A stretch of 64,000 bases of DNA from Pascua guehoae (lineage: Eukaryota; Basidiomycota; Tremellomycetes; Trichosporonales; Trichosporonaceae): assembly GCA_001600415.1 (NCBI GenBank), contig BCJX01000008.1:1034948-1098947 (forward strand). The letters are read 5' to 3'. This document shows, piece after piece, positions 10,916 through 22,799 of this stretch. A program made the translations under genes and the position numbers. The notes under the pieces were generated by a model. It did not search any database, was not told the DNA's origin, and worked only from the letters and a program-made list of their open reading frames with translations. The first letter of the stretch is position 1. The number at the start of each line of letters is the position of its first letter.

Positions 10916-12808
10916 ATGTCTAGCAAGGAGCCGAAATCTGTCAGTTCCACATGGTCTCGATGGACGTTAACAGAATAGTGGACATCATTTCTTCGAGAAC
11001 ATCGACCACCCCGCATGATCTGGGGAAAGGAGGAAGACAAGACCACTTACAACGACGTCAAGCCTGTGTGTGAATATGTTATCGACGAGCTGCTTGCCCC
11101 CGGCCAATCCTATTTGGAGGTTTGGCCCATAACGGATGGAACAGTATCCAGGCTCGTTATGGCCGTCGAAAGGCATCTACAAGTTGATTCATGCTCCCAC
11201 GTCTGTCCAGAAGACCACGCAATACGACTCAACCGCCGTGACGCACTGGATGACGAGCCCTCAAGACAAGTCCATAACGAGGCGGACATGGGTCGTTCGC
11301 TCGATCAGGCGATCGGGAATCCTCTCGACGACGTGCTCAAAACCTCCCCCTTCAAAACCGTCGATGATTATTCGCGGCCTTCGTACCATGCCGAGTTCAA
11401 CATTGCCTACAGGCCGCTTATAAGCAAGAAAAGCAAGTCAGCTCGTCTAGATCGGTGTATCTCGGCATCGAGAATTCTTCCGTCGGGCGTCGAGGAAAAG
11501 GTCGTCCTCGCCTTCCTTGAGTTGAAGAATCACAGGGTGGCTCACGGCAAGGTGTTTGACGTATTCGATACATGGACGAGCCGCACCGAGCTCTTCATTC
11601 GTTCCCGCGAAAGGAACAAGACCAAGGCGAAGGGCAAGAAGAAGGGGACAGAGGCAGATGAGACGGACAAGGAAGTGGGAGTCCTTGTTGACGGCCAACG
11701 CTACGACCTCTCAGAACATGAGGAGTCGATGTTCGCCCTAATCCTCGAAGTCACGTCGTACTGCATGGCCACTGAAACGACGTATGGCCTTCTCACAACG
11801 GGAAACCGCTTCATACTCGTCCATGTTCCCGCTGCCGACCCAAAGCACCCCGACCGCACCGTAACCGCCCATTTCTCCAAGTCGTTTGGCGTGGAGCGAG
11901 GACCATCGAATGGCCAGACCGTGGAACCGCCAAAGGACGACCCCACGCAAACACTGGAGGATATCTCAATTCTGCAGGCACTCCTTGGGGTCGCCTTCAG
12001 CAGCAACATTATCAAGCGACGCAGAACGCCCACCCCTGCGAGCGGACCTGCCCAATTTCGAGTCCCTCGACGGCCAGTACCCAAGCAAAAGAATACTGCC
12101 GTGCGCAATACAACGACCATTCAGCATCACCCTGGTCGACACGGCCCATCTCCTTCGCGTTCACAAACTGGGGGCGTCTCTCATCAGGTGAGACCAAGGA
12201 ATTACCCCAATCCTGCAGTTCTGTTAACTCACACCTCAGTTTTCACACTCCAAGTACGCTACGATGCATCACACCGACCAACAAAAGGTCATAACCATGT
12301 CACATTTTCCTCGTCAGCGACAGCCTGGTCAACACTCTACGCCCTCTGCTGAATTCCGCTCTGCATCCTCCCAGGTGATTTCCATCTCCGCCCCGTTTGA
12401 TCATTACCCATTGCTCACTGCTTAAAGGGCCAACCATTCAACTCCGCCTCTGGATATTCACATGGCACTCGTCCAACAAGCTCCTCACGATCTTGGCAAG
12501 AGCCGGTATGTCACCTTCTCCACACCAGCTCACGTACAGAACATACACCCACAGGAGCGGATCCGTGACCGGGAAGTCTTTCGGCCTACCTCCCAATCGC
12601 ATCCTCGACATCCCGGCGCGACTCAGCACCGTGTTACCGGCTCGCGAAACGTGAGACGATTAAGAAGTCGAGATGCTGACAATCTCAGGACCCAATGGGG
12701 TCTGCCACCCTTGGGCAATATCCACCACCTGTCGATCCTGGATCACGGCGGCCAACGGGTCAACTACGTTCAGACCCACGTTCCTCACACAGGCAGAATT
12801 GGGTGTAG
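10916..12808 (+). CDS. Lineage-specific protein with PD-(D/E)XK nuclease-like region and disordered tail
   Basis: Model: MSSKEPKS, a 39-nt intron at 10940-10978, then WTSFLREHRPPRMIWGKEED and one long exon. Around residues 166-191 lie an Asp (RLDRC) and VVLAFLELKNHR, i.e. D-x(22)-E-L-K, like the core of PD-(D/E)XK nucleases. The later ETTYGLLTTGNRFILVHV resembles the strand that follows the core in fungal nuclease-like domains. A Lys-rich insert (KTKAKGKKKG) and a Pro/Ser/Arg/Gln-rich tail follow. The tail is carried on further exons joined by introns near 12188-12239, 12373-12427, 12508-12555 and 12651-12689, ending NWV stop at 12806-12808. The nuclease reading is inference, and the tail exons are less sure than the core. 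Confidence 0.6.
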
Positions 12809-14072
12809 GCTACGCTGGTGCCGTTGTAGAGTTGTATCAGCGGATGTCAACCTCGCAATATCAAGCCACAGGTGATCCCGAGTGGCCGTCCAACAGCCAG
12901 AACGTCGACTTATGCCACGGCATGACGTGGGCGATGGTAATCGCCGGCTGCTTTCTCCCTGTCAGGGTGATGCGGTCATGCGGTACCGGTGTTTACTAGA
13001 TCACATGTCTACAGTATTGCGGGCTGCGAGAGGCACACTCTGCTGATGAAACCGACAGATCGGCATCGGGTGTGAGGTGGTGCCGCTCTTCAAACGTGCT
13101 CTACCGCCACTAGCGTGGCTTGAAAGCGAGAACTCCCCGGTTGGAAAACCCATGATTGCGCGAGCTCACGTTCTCACCTGTCTGCTCCAAGCCATGCGTT
13201 GTTTCGCCTATTTCTTACCTGGCTGCGCAGGGAGGCCGGCTGTTGGTCGTCATGTGTGGACGTTTTGCTCATGTGCTTTTCCAACGGTGCCTCACAACAC
13301 CGAGCCTGGATGTTGGCCTCATGTCCAAGGTTTGACAGGCACGTCCGGTCGGGTGAGGGACGGCAGAAATGCGGCAAGCGGTAGAATGGCGGCGTAAAGT
13401 CTCTGGTACTTGGCCGTCAAACGCGTCAAGCTCCACCAGAGGCACTGCCACGCGAGCCTGCCCTGTTGATATCCGCCGTACAACCGGAAACGTCCTGGCA
13501 CTGAGAGCGTATGTCCGCCTGTCCGCCGCAAACGTTACCACCACCGACCGCCAACACGTGCTGCGGCAAGCGGCTCCACACCGGCCCGGTTGTCTGTGCC
13601 TACTTCTTGGCTATCGACTGCGCTTGGCACTCTCTTTCGAGCGTCCACACCCACCACCAACTGATGGAACCACGCCCAACATCCCGACGTAGCCGCGGAT
13701 ACGCGTCTGGACCACCTCGATCTCCGTCATGCATAGCCTGTCCAGTTTTATCAGTGTCCTTGGCGCCTTGACAACCCCCTCGCTCACACGACCGAACCCA
13801 TCATCCGCAGCTCTCCCGTCCCACCACCACATCGCCCTCTCCACTCTCCACTCTCATCCGATCGCTAGTCCGTCCGGCTCTTCCCACCCCGCTCCCACCA
13901 CCCACAGTGTGCGGTACTCTGATCCCTGAGTCGCCACTTGTGCTCCTTCCTCCACCTCCGCCCCGCGCGGGGAAGTCGATCATTGATAAAAAGCCACACA
14001 GGGCCCCAGAAACGCCCCCCATCTTTTATCGAACTCGTAACAACAACAATCGATCGACATCGTCCGCACACG
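12809..14072. other. Intergenic region
   Basis: No gene recognised. Only short overlapping reading frames without family features. The last 150 bp are CT-rich, typical of a promoter for the transporter at 14073. Confidence 0.55.
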
Positions 14073-16580
14073 ATGCAAAAGTCCATCTTGTTCTGTTTCT
14101 TCGCCGCGTGTGAGTATCGTCGGCTACTCGGTAATGTGCGGGTACTGACATGCATACAGTCGGCGGCTGGGTGTTTGGTTACGACGTGAGCTGCAGCATC
14201 ACCGGAAAAAAACATGTCATCGTTGTGCAAGACTAACGCGTAGATTGGTTATATTGCAGGATGCCTGATCATGGTGAGTCAAATCACTATGAAACAACGT
14301 TAACCCCAGCCCGATTTCGTTAAAACCATGGGCCAGTTTGAGAACGGCGAATGGATCCTCCACTCGCAACGCCAGGCCATCATTACGTCGCTCCTTTCCG
14401 CCGGCACTTTCTTTGGCGCCATTTTGCAGGCATTTACTTCTGACCGTCTGGGACGCAAGTACTCTATCATGTTCTGGACTTCTATTGTGAGTACTACTGT
14501 CTTTCTTCTTCCATATCCCTCGCTCACAGCAGTTCACCGTTGGCACCGTGATCCAAGTCTCCTCCTTTGGCTTCCAACAGCTTTCCGTCGGGTACGTACT
14601 CACCGGTGGCGATGGCAGTAGCGCTTCCACTGTGAAACGCCCATGCTAACCATACAGGCGCCTGGTTGCCGGTCTCGGCGTCGGTGCGCTCTCTGCCATT
14701 GTCCCGTTGTACATTGGCGAGGCAGCACCCAAGAAGATTCGCGGCAGTCTCCTCGTCCTGTACCAGGTTCAGATTATTTCGGGTCTGTTCCTCGCCTACC
14801 TTGTCGTCCTGGGTACCCACCACTTGCCCAACTCGGCCTCGTGGCGCATCCCCATCGGCCTGCAGATTATCTGGGGTATCCTTCTCATCGTCGGCGCTGC
14901 GTTCCTCCCAGAGTCGCCACGTCTCCTTCTCGGCAAGGGCAAGACGGAGCAGGCTATCCGGTCGATCGCCGCGCTCAATGACTGCGACATCAACGACCCC
15001 CTCGTAAAGGAGATCGAAATCGAGCTCGAGGAGGGTATCGCCGCTGAAAACGAGGGCGGCAAGGCTTCCTGGCTCGAGTGCTTCAGCACGCGTGGCATGA
15101 GTGAGTGTCCCGGCTGGCGGAGATTGTTATTGTCCCAGCCTCTTTGGTTTAGGGGTATAATTGCCGCTTCGGGTTTCGAAGCAACATCCGCTCGCTTTAG
15201 CAAGCACCTGCGGCAGACCTCGGTTCAAGTCCGGGAAGAGGCCAGTTTTTGTCTATGGTCTTTTGAATGGTGATGTGGGGACGTGAGGGAATGGTGGTGG
15301 CATGTGGTCCGAGCTTGGTGGCGGTGGATGGACGAATGGTGGAGGGAATGATGGGGGCGGATTGTGGCGTTGGCTGTGGTCTTATTCATCTCCCAAACAA
15401 GAGCCCCAGGTACGGATTTGCAGGTGCGGACTTGTAACTGGGTGCCTCCACTGTCTGCGGCTTCGCTTGGCTACATCTCTCCCATCGTTTTGTCACTTTG
15501 GCTGACTTTTCAGTGTGGAAGCGTACTTTGAACGGCATGATGATCCAATTCCTTCAGCAGCTCAACGGCCAGAATTTCTACTACTACTATGTGAGTGCTT
15601 GGGTGTGCGGGCTAGGAGGATAGAGACAAGGGGGGGAATCAGGAAGTGGCCGTTGGACGATAACTGACACCTCCAGGGCCCCGTATTCTTCCAGGCTGCC
15701 CAGATCAACGGCCTGAACAGCTACACAATCCAGGTCCTCATGGGCGGCGTCTCGCTCGCCATGGTGCTCCCGGCCATGTGGACCATCGAGAACGTAGGCC
15801 GCCGCAAGTCGCTTCTGTGGGGCGCGTGCGCCATGGCCGTGTGCGCTCTTATTGCCGGCCTGGTGGGCCACTTTTTCACCGACTCACCTGGCGTCCCCGA
15901 CGACAAGCGCAAGGTCGGCGGCAGTGTCCTCGTCGCATTTGCCCTCCTTCACGTCTCGTTCTTCTCGCTCTTCTGGGGCCCAACACCCTGGGTTATCCTC
16001 GGCGAGACTTTCCCGCTTCGCGTCCGCCCCAAGTCCATTGCCCTTGGCTCTGCGTGAGTGCTCCGGTCTTCTTCGCGTTCTTCTCCACGTTCTTGGCGCG
16101 TTCTTCTTGCTGATTCCGGCAAGCATGAACTGGTTCTGGAATTTTATGCTGGGCTACTTTAGCCCCCTCATCGCCGACGACATTGGTCCCCTCATCCTCC
16201 TCATCTTTTTTGGCATGCTCTGCGTCGCGTTTGTCTATGTGTACTTTATGATTCCCGAGGTGAGTGGCAGTGCCACAGCGTGCGCCACACTGTGGCGTGT
16301 GCCTGCGCCACAGGGACTGGCGCACGGTGTTTGGAACTTTATGCTAACGCACAGACCCGCGGCATTTCGCTCGAAGAGGTCGACGAGCTGTACCGCACCA
16401 AGGTGCCCGCATGGCGCAGCTCCAACTGGAAGCCGTCCGAGCGCGTGCACGACGTCGAGGAAAAGAGTGACGATGTGCAGATTGACCGCGTCCAGTCGAG
16501 GAAGTTGTCTGGTGAGTCGTGAACGTGCTTGTCTACGGGGTACACGGGCTGACTCGATCACAGCGGCTGTGCTCGCCTGA
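14073..16580 (+). CDS. MFS sugar transporter (hexose/quinate-like)
   Basis: About 540 residues with the sugar-porter signatures. These are FGGWVFGYDIGYIAGCLIM at the N-terminus, DRLGRKYSIMFW (motif A), RLVAGLGVGALSAIVPLYIG, PESPRLLLGKGKTEQA at the end of the N-half, QQLNGQNFYYYYGPVFFQAA opening the C-half, and FFSLFWGPTPWVILGETFPLRVRPK, then PETRGISLEEVDELY. Introns are short except one at 15101-15513 (413 nt), which interrupts STRGM|MWKR and contains a whole tRNA-Pro gene. The last intron joins RKLS to AAVLA and the stop. Sugar specificity cannot be told from sequence. Confidence 0.92.
15138..15243 (+). tRNA. tRNA-Pro(CGG) with intron, inside an intron of the sugar transporter
   Basis: Acceptor GCCTCTT pairs with AAGAGGC. 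D-arm is GGTTTAGGGGTATAAT. Anticodon stem GCCGC pairs with GCGGC after a roughly 35-nt intron behind the loop TTCGGG, so the anticodon is CGG. T-arm CTCGG-TTCAAGT-CCGGG is followed by TTTTT at 15246-15250, a Pol III terminator. The gene lies fully within the 15101-15513 intron, same strand. Confidence 0.9.
15246..15250 (+). terminator. Pol III T5 terminator of tRNA-Pro
   Basis: Five T directly after the tRNA 3' end, still inside the host intron. Confidence 0.75.
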
Positions 16581-17068
16581 ACAGCCCACCAAGTGTCGCG
16601 AGGGTAGCGGAGTGCTTGCCTACAGAGTGCTATGAGGGTATTGTTTGTAGTTTCGTAATAGTATCTAAGAGATGAAGACTCTGAAAACTGCTCTTCCTGG
16701 CCGAGTCGTCGACTACAGAACCTCCAGCCTATTTGCAACGCAAGTGGGTCAACAATTCTATGTGGGTGTGAGGGGGTGGGCGAACCCCAACAATCATGTA
16801 ACTGTGCGCACCTTCCCCATCAAGCGGACCAGGATCGTGATGCGTGTATAGTTGCAAGTTGGGCGAGAGAACAGGTATACTCGATGGGATCATTTGCAGC
16901 TATTCTAATGTCTATGCATGGGGGAGGCTACATGTGTAGGCTACAAATTCAGGTGGGAGAGAGGCATTGTCTGTTCGGGAATGAGTTGGAGAGCTCCGGT
17001 GATGCATTCCGAGTGGCGTGTGGGCGATGGGTGTGACTTGGAAAGAGGTAGAAACAACTCCAGCATCT
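16581..17068. other. Convergent spacer
   Basis: Between the sugar transporter stop and the LURP-one stop. No gene seen. Confidence 0.6.
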
Positions 17069-17946
17069 TTACCTTGGCGGCATGTAATTGTACTCGTCAA
17101 AGCAGATACACAGAACGGCCATGAGCGACTGGTCGACTCCAGGTGCGCAATTGATAGAGTACTGCAGGCGTTAGCTGTTTTTCAAGGTTACAGCACCCGC
17201 CACGGTTACAGCGCCACACTCACCGTGGTCCTGTCAAACATGGCCTCGGGATCGTTGGCCCATGGACGACAGATGTCGGCGACAAGCTGGCCATTCATTC
17301 GAATCTCGGCCGTCTTGGCCCTCCACCGTCCCTTGAATGCGAGTGTGGTCTCTTCACCAGTCGACGCATTTGTCATGGTGACCCGGAACTTGGTCTTGAC
17401 TGCGTAGCGTCAGCAATCGAGGAGGAGAAACCCCGTTTTCAGTGGAGGCCATCCTGTACGATGGCCTGTAGTGACTCACAGCCTGCGCGAGCTCTGATGT
17501 TCAGGATCACCTGGCCATGAGGATCAATGGCCTGGAACGTCTTTTTGAACGACGGACGCTTTTCCTGGAGTGTGAAGAGAAAGTCGCCATGGGGATCGAA
17601 AAAGTCTAGGACCTGTCAGTTACTACTCACGGGGCGCTGTCAACTGCGCTGCTTACTCTTGGTATCATTGATCGCGAGAGCCTTGCCCTGACACTGCGCG
17701 ACATAGTGGCCCTTCGTGTCCATAATGTCAAAGTCGTCCTGCAGGTGTGAGTGTGAGAGCTTGTTGGTTCGTCACTAGTGTACTCACACCACTAATCGAC
17801 ATTGACTTTTCCTTGACTAGAATGGTTGTCTGCTTCTCGGATAGGAAACCGGGGGTGGGAACGAGCGCGACCGGGGGGTTGCACGGGTACAGTTCAGGAG
17901 CTGCTTTACCAGAGCAGCAGGCTCGGCCGGCAGGACAGCAGCCCAT
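17069..17946 (-). CDS. LURP-one-related protein (tubby-like C-terminal fold)
   Basis: About 235 residues in five exons. The spliced protein opens MGCCPAGRACC, followed by TILVKEKSMSISGDDFDIMD and GHYVAQCQGKALAINDTK. NFFDPHGDFLFTLQEKRPSF, KTKFRVTMTN, and finally YSINCAPGVDQSLMAVLCIC follow. The last stretch is the typical closing helix of LURP-one/DUF567 proteins, which share a tubby/scramblase-like barrel. G2-C3-C4 suggests N-myristoylation plus palmitoylation and membrane attachment. Molecular function of fungal members is unknown. The start at 17946 is preferred over an in-frame ATG at 18006 because of the MGCC end. Introns: 50-110 nt; one acceptor (GGTCCTAG near 17608) was chosen to restore frame. 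Confidence 0.85.
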
Positions 17947-19615
17947 GGTGAGTGTCGGACGGGTGTGGGAATGAGGGTGGGGAAGAGCTTGGTGCGAGTG
18001 TCGCAAGGAGTGGTGTGTCGGTAGAGAGCGCAGAGGAACTCTAGCGGAGCAGACGGTTGAGAGGAAGTGCAGTGGTTAGTGATGTTGGAGGGGGGTGAAA
18101 ACGGGCTTTGGGACGGGGGCCTTATATCTCCTCTGAGCTGCTATCAACTCTTGCCATATTTCAGACTCCTCTACAAAAGCGGTGTCGACGATTGCCAACT
18201 CTGAGGACGGCAGTGCATGGTGAAACCTGCTGCATCGGTTTGTCTCCTCTTTGCCCCTGGTCCATAAAAACGAGGCACAGGGTGTTGGCGTTTCAAGTTG
18301 ATGACTGGGGTTTGATACGTCAAACTGTCCCTGGTGCCTGGAAAGGTGACCCATAATTTAGAGTTTGGCGTGTAACAGCTGGACATCGCCTTATCTGATG
18401 AGCACAGCACACTGCAACGCAGGAGACGGGTCGAGGTTGTACTGTAGTGAAAGGACGCACAGCTTGATAGTCTGAAACTTAAGGACAGATACAGCCAACC
18501 CAGTTTTAGCGCACTCACTGCGCGTGTTGTACCGTCGAGGGCCGGCACAGGCCCAGGATTGTCAGCTGAAACGTCGGCAGCTATCACTCTCCAACACTAA
18601 CAGTCGCGCGTCGCGGCGCACAGACAGCAATGGACTTGGCTGACTGGATGTTAGTGCCTTCCCCCTGCTGATAGAGGCACGCATGGTGAGGTTGGTTGCA
18701 CGTGCCACATCAGGAGTGTGCCTCCAGTCCTGGTGATGTAGGCGGTATTGAGACGTGTCCACAAAGATGACTCCTGGGACACGCCCGCATGTACATACCT
18801 ATTAGCGCACTCACTGCACAACTTGCTGCCACGCCGCATGGTCCTCACCTTACGCGCGATCAGCACGGGCCATGGGTCTGGAGCGAGTGTGCTGGCGTGA
18901 GCAAAGCACGGTGTTTTGTCGCACTCTCACAGCCCCCCATGCCTCGCTCGTGCTCGTATTCTCACAGTCACCTCTGCTATTTAGACGACGCATGTCCCAA
19001 CTACTTGCCCCTCATCGCCTCATCACTCACTCACCAATCTCTACGCACGTTCGAAACCACGGCTGCTGCGTTTGGGCCATGGCTCCAAACGTATTATTAC
19101 GTAATTACAATGTCTTGGCATCATTCCTGGCTGGAACTCACGACGCGTCCAATTGTCGTGCCATTTTGGCGATCACCACCCGGCCCGATCCGCAGCACCC
19201 TGGAACGCGCTGCCTGTGCCGCCCTTTGCCCTGGGCTGATGTGCGTACCTTGAGTCATCCGGCGTCATCCGTCACCCAAGTCCAGTCAACCCCACTCGCC
19301 CTGCTGGCCTCGCGAATGGCATGCATTATTGCACCGCCCTCCAACACGTCCCGCGCCACCTTCCCCTCGTCCAGCAAGCCCAGGTTTGAGATTGTTTGAC
19401 CCTGCATGCTGTATCTCTCTGCCGCACCTTAAAGTTGGGTCGGTTCCCCATTCCCCACCTCGCGTTCCTACCCACCCAAACCGTACACCCCACCTTCCCC
19501 CCGCGCCCACTATTGCCCACAACTCACACTACAGTACTATTACTCCAACAACCTCGTTCAACACAACCTTCACACCTTCCTCCCCTCTCCATCACCACAG
19601 ACCGCACGGCACGCC
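17947..19615. other. Divergent intergenic region
   Basis: 1.7 kb between LURP-one and PARP. A TATA-like box for LURP-one lies at 18121-18128. Nothing else supported; 19430-19610 is CT-rich promoter sequence of PARP. Confidence 0.55.
18121..18128 (-). promoter_or_regulatory. TATA-like box upstream of the LURP-one gene
   Basis: On the minus strand GATATAAG, about 175 bp before the start codon. Motif and position only. Confidence 0.35.
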
Positions 19616-21994
19616 ATGCCCCCTCGCAAATCTGCTCGCCAAGCTGCAACTGCCGCGGCCAAGGCATCGGCGACCCCAACGCCTACACCGCCGCCCGCCC
19701 CAGCCAACCCTCTCAAGGGATGCCGCGTCGCTGTCTCGGGCTCGATTGCGGGCCTGTCCCAGAAGGACGTGCTTGACAAGGCCAAGGAGCTCGGTGCAGC
19801 CATCACCAACACGGTGACCAAGACGGTGACGCACCTGATTAGCACGGCCGAAGACTTTGCCGACGATTCGCCAAAGATTGTCAAGGCCAAGGGCTTTGGC
19901 ACGACTGTCGTCTCGTACGAGTGGCTCGAGGAGTGCGCCAAGGGCACCAAGGTCGACGAGGATGCGTACCGCCTCGACAAGCCCAGCAAACCCACTAGCA
20001 AGGCCAGCAAGGCCGCCAGCAAACCTGCCAGCAAGGCCGCAAGCACCACCTCAAAGGCCAAAGGCAAGAAGCGCGCTGCGGCAGCGCCCGCATCCGACTC
20101 GGAGGAAGACGAGGAAGAGGACAAGCCCACGCCCAAGAAGCGCGCCAAGAAGGCCGACAAGCCCGCGTCGTCTTCATCGTCCAAGTCTGGCAGCAAGAAG
20201 GCCAATGGCGTCGCCGCTGCTCTCGACGACAGCAAGCTCAAGGAGACCGAGGCAAAGGTCGCCAAGGCGAACGGCAAAGCACCCAAGACCAAGGCGCTCA
20301 ACATCCCAGTCGACGAGTACTGCGGACTCAACCACTACGCCGTCTACATTGACCCGAGCGGTACAATCTACGACGCATCGCTCAACCAGACCAACGCTGG
20401 TAACAACAACAACAAGTTTTACCGCATCCAGGTGAGGACTCCACCGCAGGATCACCCACTGATGCCAGGTCCTGCACTATAAAGGCGACTACAAGTGCTG
20501 GACACGCTGGGGACGTGTCGGCGAGCGAGGCCAGAACGCCATTCTGGGCAATGGCTCGACAGACACGGCCATCGCCAACTTTAACAAGAAGTTTAAGGTA
20601 TGTGGTCGTTGTGGGACATGGGTTAACTTCTCAGGACAAGTCTGGCTTGGCGTGGACAGCACGCACAGAGATGCCAAAGAAGGGCAAGTATGCGTACATT
20701 GAGCGCAGCTATGAAGATGATTCGGACGACGAAGACGACTCGGTCGATGGTGATGAGGCCAAGAAGGGTGACGACTGGGTACCCCCCGAGTGCACCCTCG
20801 ACGAGCCTGTCGAGCGCCTCATGGACTTCATCTTCAACGCGGGCTACATGCAGGCCGCCATGGAAAGCCTCAACTATGACGTCAACAAGCTTCCTCTCGG
20901 CAAGCTGAGCAAGGGGACCATTCTGCGTGGTTTCCAGGCGCTCAAGAACCTTGCCGAGCTCTTTGATGACAATACGCTTGCTCAATCAGAGTACGGAACG
21001 ACCTACCCGATGGCCGTCGCCGATCTGTCCAACCAGTTTTACTCGCTCATTCCGCACGCCTTTGGCCGTAACCGCCCCCCTGTCATCAACACTGAAGCCA
21101 TGCTCAAGCGTGAGCTCGAATTACTCGAGTCTTTGACGGACATGAAGGACGCCGTCCAGATCATGAAGGAGAGGCCCAAGGACGACATGCACCCGGCCGA
21201 CAAGCAGTTCAACGGTCTCATGCTCGACGAGATGACTGCGCTTGACCACGAATCGAACGAGTTCAAGCTCCTCGAGGCCTACCTCAAGGAAACAAAGGGC
21301 GACACTCACCACGTCAATTATGCTGTTGAAGAAATCTTCCGCATCGCGCGCAAGGGCGAGAACGACCGCTTCCAGAACAGCCACTTTGCCAATATTCCTT
21401 CCAACCGCCGTCTCCTCTGGCACGGGTCCCGTTCCACCAACTTTGGTGGTATCCTCTCGCAGGGATTGCGCATCGCCCCGCCCGAGGCTCCCTCCACCGG
21501 TTGGATGTTTGACAAGGTGAGCATTCGTTTAGCGCTGCTAGAGTTCCTAGCTAATGTTGAAGGGTGTCTATCTTGCCGACATGTCGAGCAAGTCGGTCAA
21601 CTACTGCTGCTCGTACCTTTCGAACAACACGGCCCTTCTTCTCCTGTGCGATGCCGAACTCGGCGACCCGATGCAGGAACTCACCGACGCTACGTACAAT
21701 GCCGCCACGAGCGCCAAGGCTGCTGGCAAATACTCGACGTGGGGCAAGGGCATGACTGGGCCCAGCAAGTGGAAGGACGCTGGTGTTCTCCACCCATCAC
21801 TCGAGGGCGCCATCATGGTGAGTGTTACGAATCGGCTTATCGTCTCCAGTGCCTCGTGCTGACCCTTCTAGCCCGACACTTCGGTCAAGCCGGGTGACAC
21901 CAACGTTCCTGGTGCCTACCTGCAGTACAACGAGTACATTGCGTACGACGTTACCCAGGTCCGCCTCCGTTACCTCTTCCGCGTCAAGGTGTGA
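19616..21994 (+). CDS. Poly(ADP-ribose) polymerase (BRCT-WGR-PARP)
   Basis: 731 residues. An N-terminal basic Ala/Pro stretch is followed by a BRCT domain (about residues 34-125, GCRVAVSGSIAGLSQK to SYEWLEECAKG) and a Lys/Ser/Glu linker with a likely nuclear signal (PKKRAKKADK). Next come a WGR domain (YKCWTRWGRVGERGQN), the helical regulatory domain (LPLGKLSKGTILRGFQALKN), and the catalytic domain. The H-Y-E triad is present: His in LLWHGSRSTN, Tyr in KGVYLADMSSKSVNYC, Glu in YLQYNEYIAYDV. That predicts chain elongation rather than mono-ADP-ribosylation. No N-terminal zinc fingers. It would use NAD+ in DNA-damage signalling in the nucleus. Four introns of 38-58 nt. Confidence 0.95.
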
Positions 21995-22799
21995 TCAGCC
22001 AAGTTTCCCAGCCCCTTGTCTATACCCGTACCGCGCTTGTCTATACCATCAATGGTTTACCCCTCCTCCTCGGACTGTGCTTATATCCATGTTTATGTAC
22101 CAGATGACCGCAAGCCTCGAGAACTGGCACGAGTATTTATGTACCAGATGACCACGAGCCTCGAGAACTGGCACGAGTAGACCCTGTCAGCATTCCCCCC
22201 ATACGCATGTTTGTTCGCATTGCTTGAAAAGCAATAGGTCAACTCAGGTGGGCATGACAATCGACAATCTGAAATGCTCGGCTGGTAATTCCTCTGTGGA
22301 AGGACAAGCAGTCTCGAGCACGCTGGATCCAGGTACTCAGAGGCGCGACGGGACCAGCCAAGTGGCCAAGTGGCAAGTGGCAAGCAGACCACGTGATCCA
22401 TATCCAACAGGCACGCCTTTCTGGGGACTCCGCTGTACCCTTGGAGTTGGACTCTCGGTCCATTCTTCACCCATATCACTTCCACTCCCACTCTCACCCA
22501 TCCTCCTTTGTGGATTGTCCTTCGTGTCGTCTCTTCCCAAATCGACTCGGTTTCCGGTGAGTTGGGTGACTCGATTAGCCAACAGCCATCAGGTCGCATT
22601 GAGCACAGCACCTTGCCTTGCCCGCAAGCGGGCGGCCACCAACGGCCGCAATGTGCGCAATAGTGCTAACGTTCAGGCCGTTTTCAGCTCGGTGTGTTCC
22701 ACAGACCGTTGCTGTAGAGATCATCCGCCGTCGTGCTGCGTACTTGTGTGCATCTCGTCTCCGTCCCTCAACACTCGGGTCACCCCCACTCTCGCCACC
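21995..22799. other. Intergenic region
   Basis: Holds the PARP 3' flank with a 44-bp tandem duplication, then promoter of the F-box-like gene. The downstream reading frame stays open upstream of 22800, but that part is low in coding character and 22800 has a better start context. Confidence 0.55.
22092..22179 (+). repeat. Two-copy 44-bp tandem duplication
   Basis: TTTATGTACCAGATGACC... occurs at 22092 and again at 22136, differing by about three bases. It falls about 100 bp after the PARP stop and may duplicate a 3'-end element. Confidence 0.85.

Noticed and set aside
12736..12870. Kinase-like glycine loop (GVGYAGAV) in a plus frame
   Set aside because: No other kinase motif follows, and the preceding gene reads through this region in another frame with a consistent disordered tail.
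18872..19399. 175-residue plus frame before PARP
   Set aside because: No domain, unlike codon use, lies in promoter-type DNA; most likely chance.
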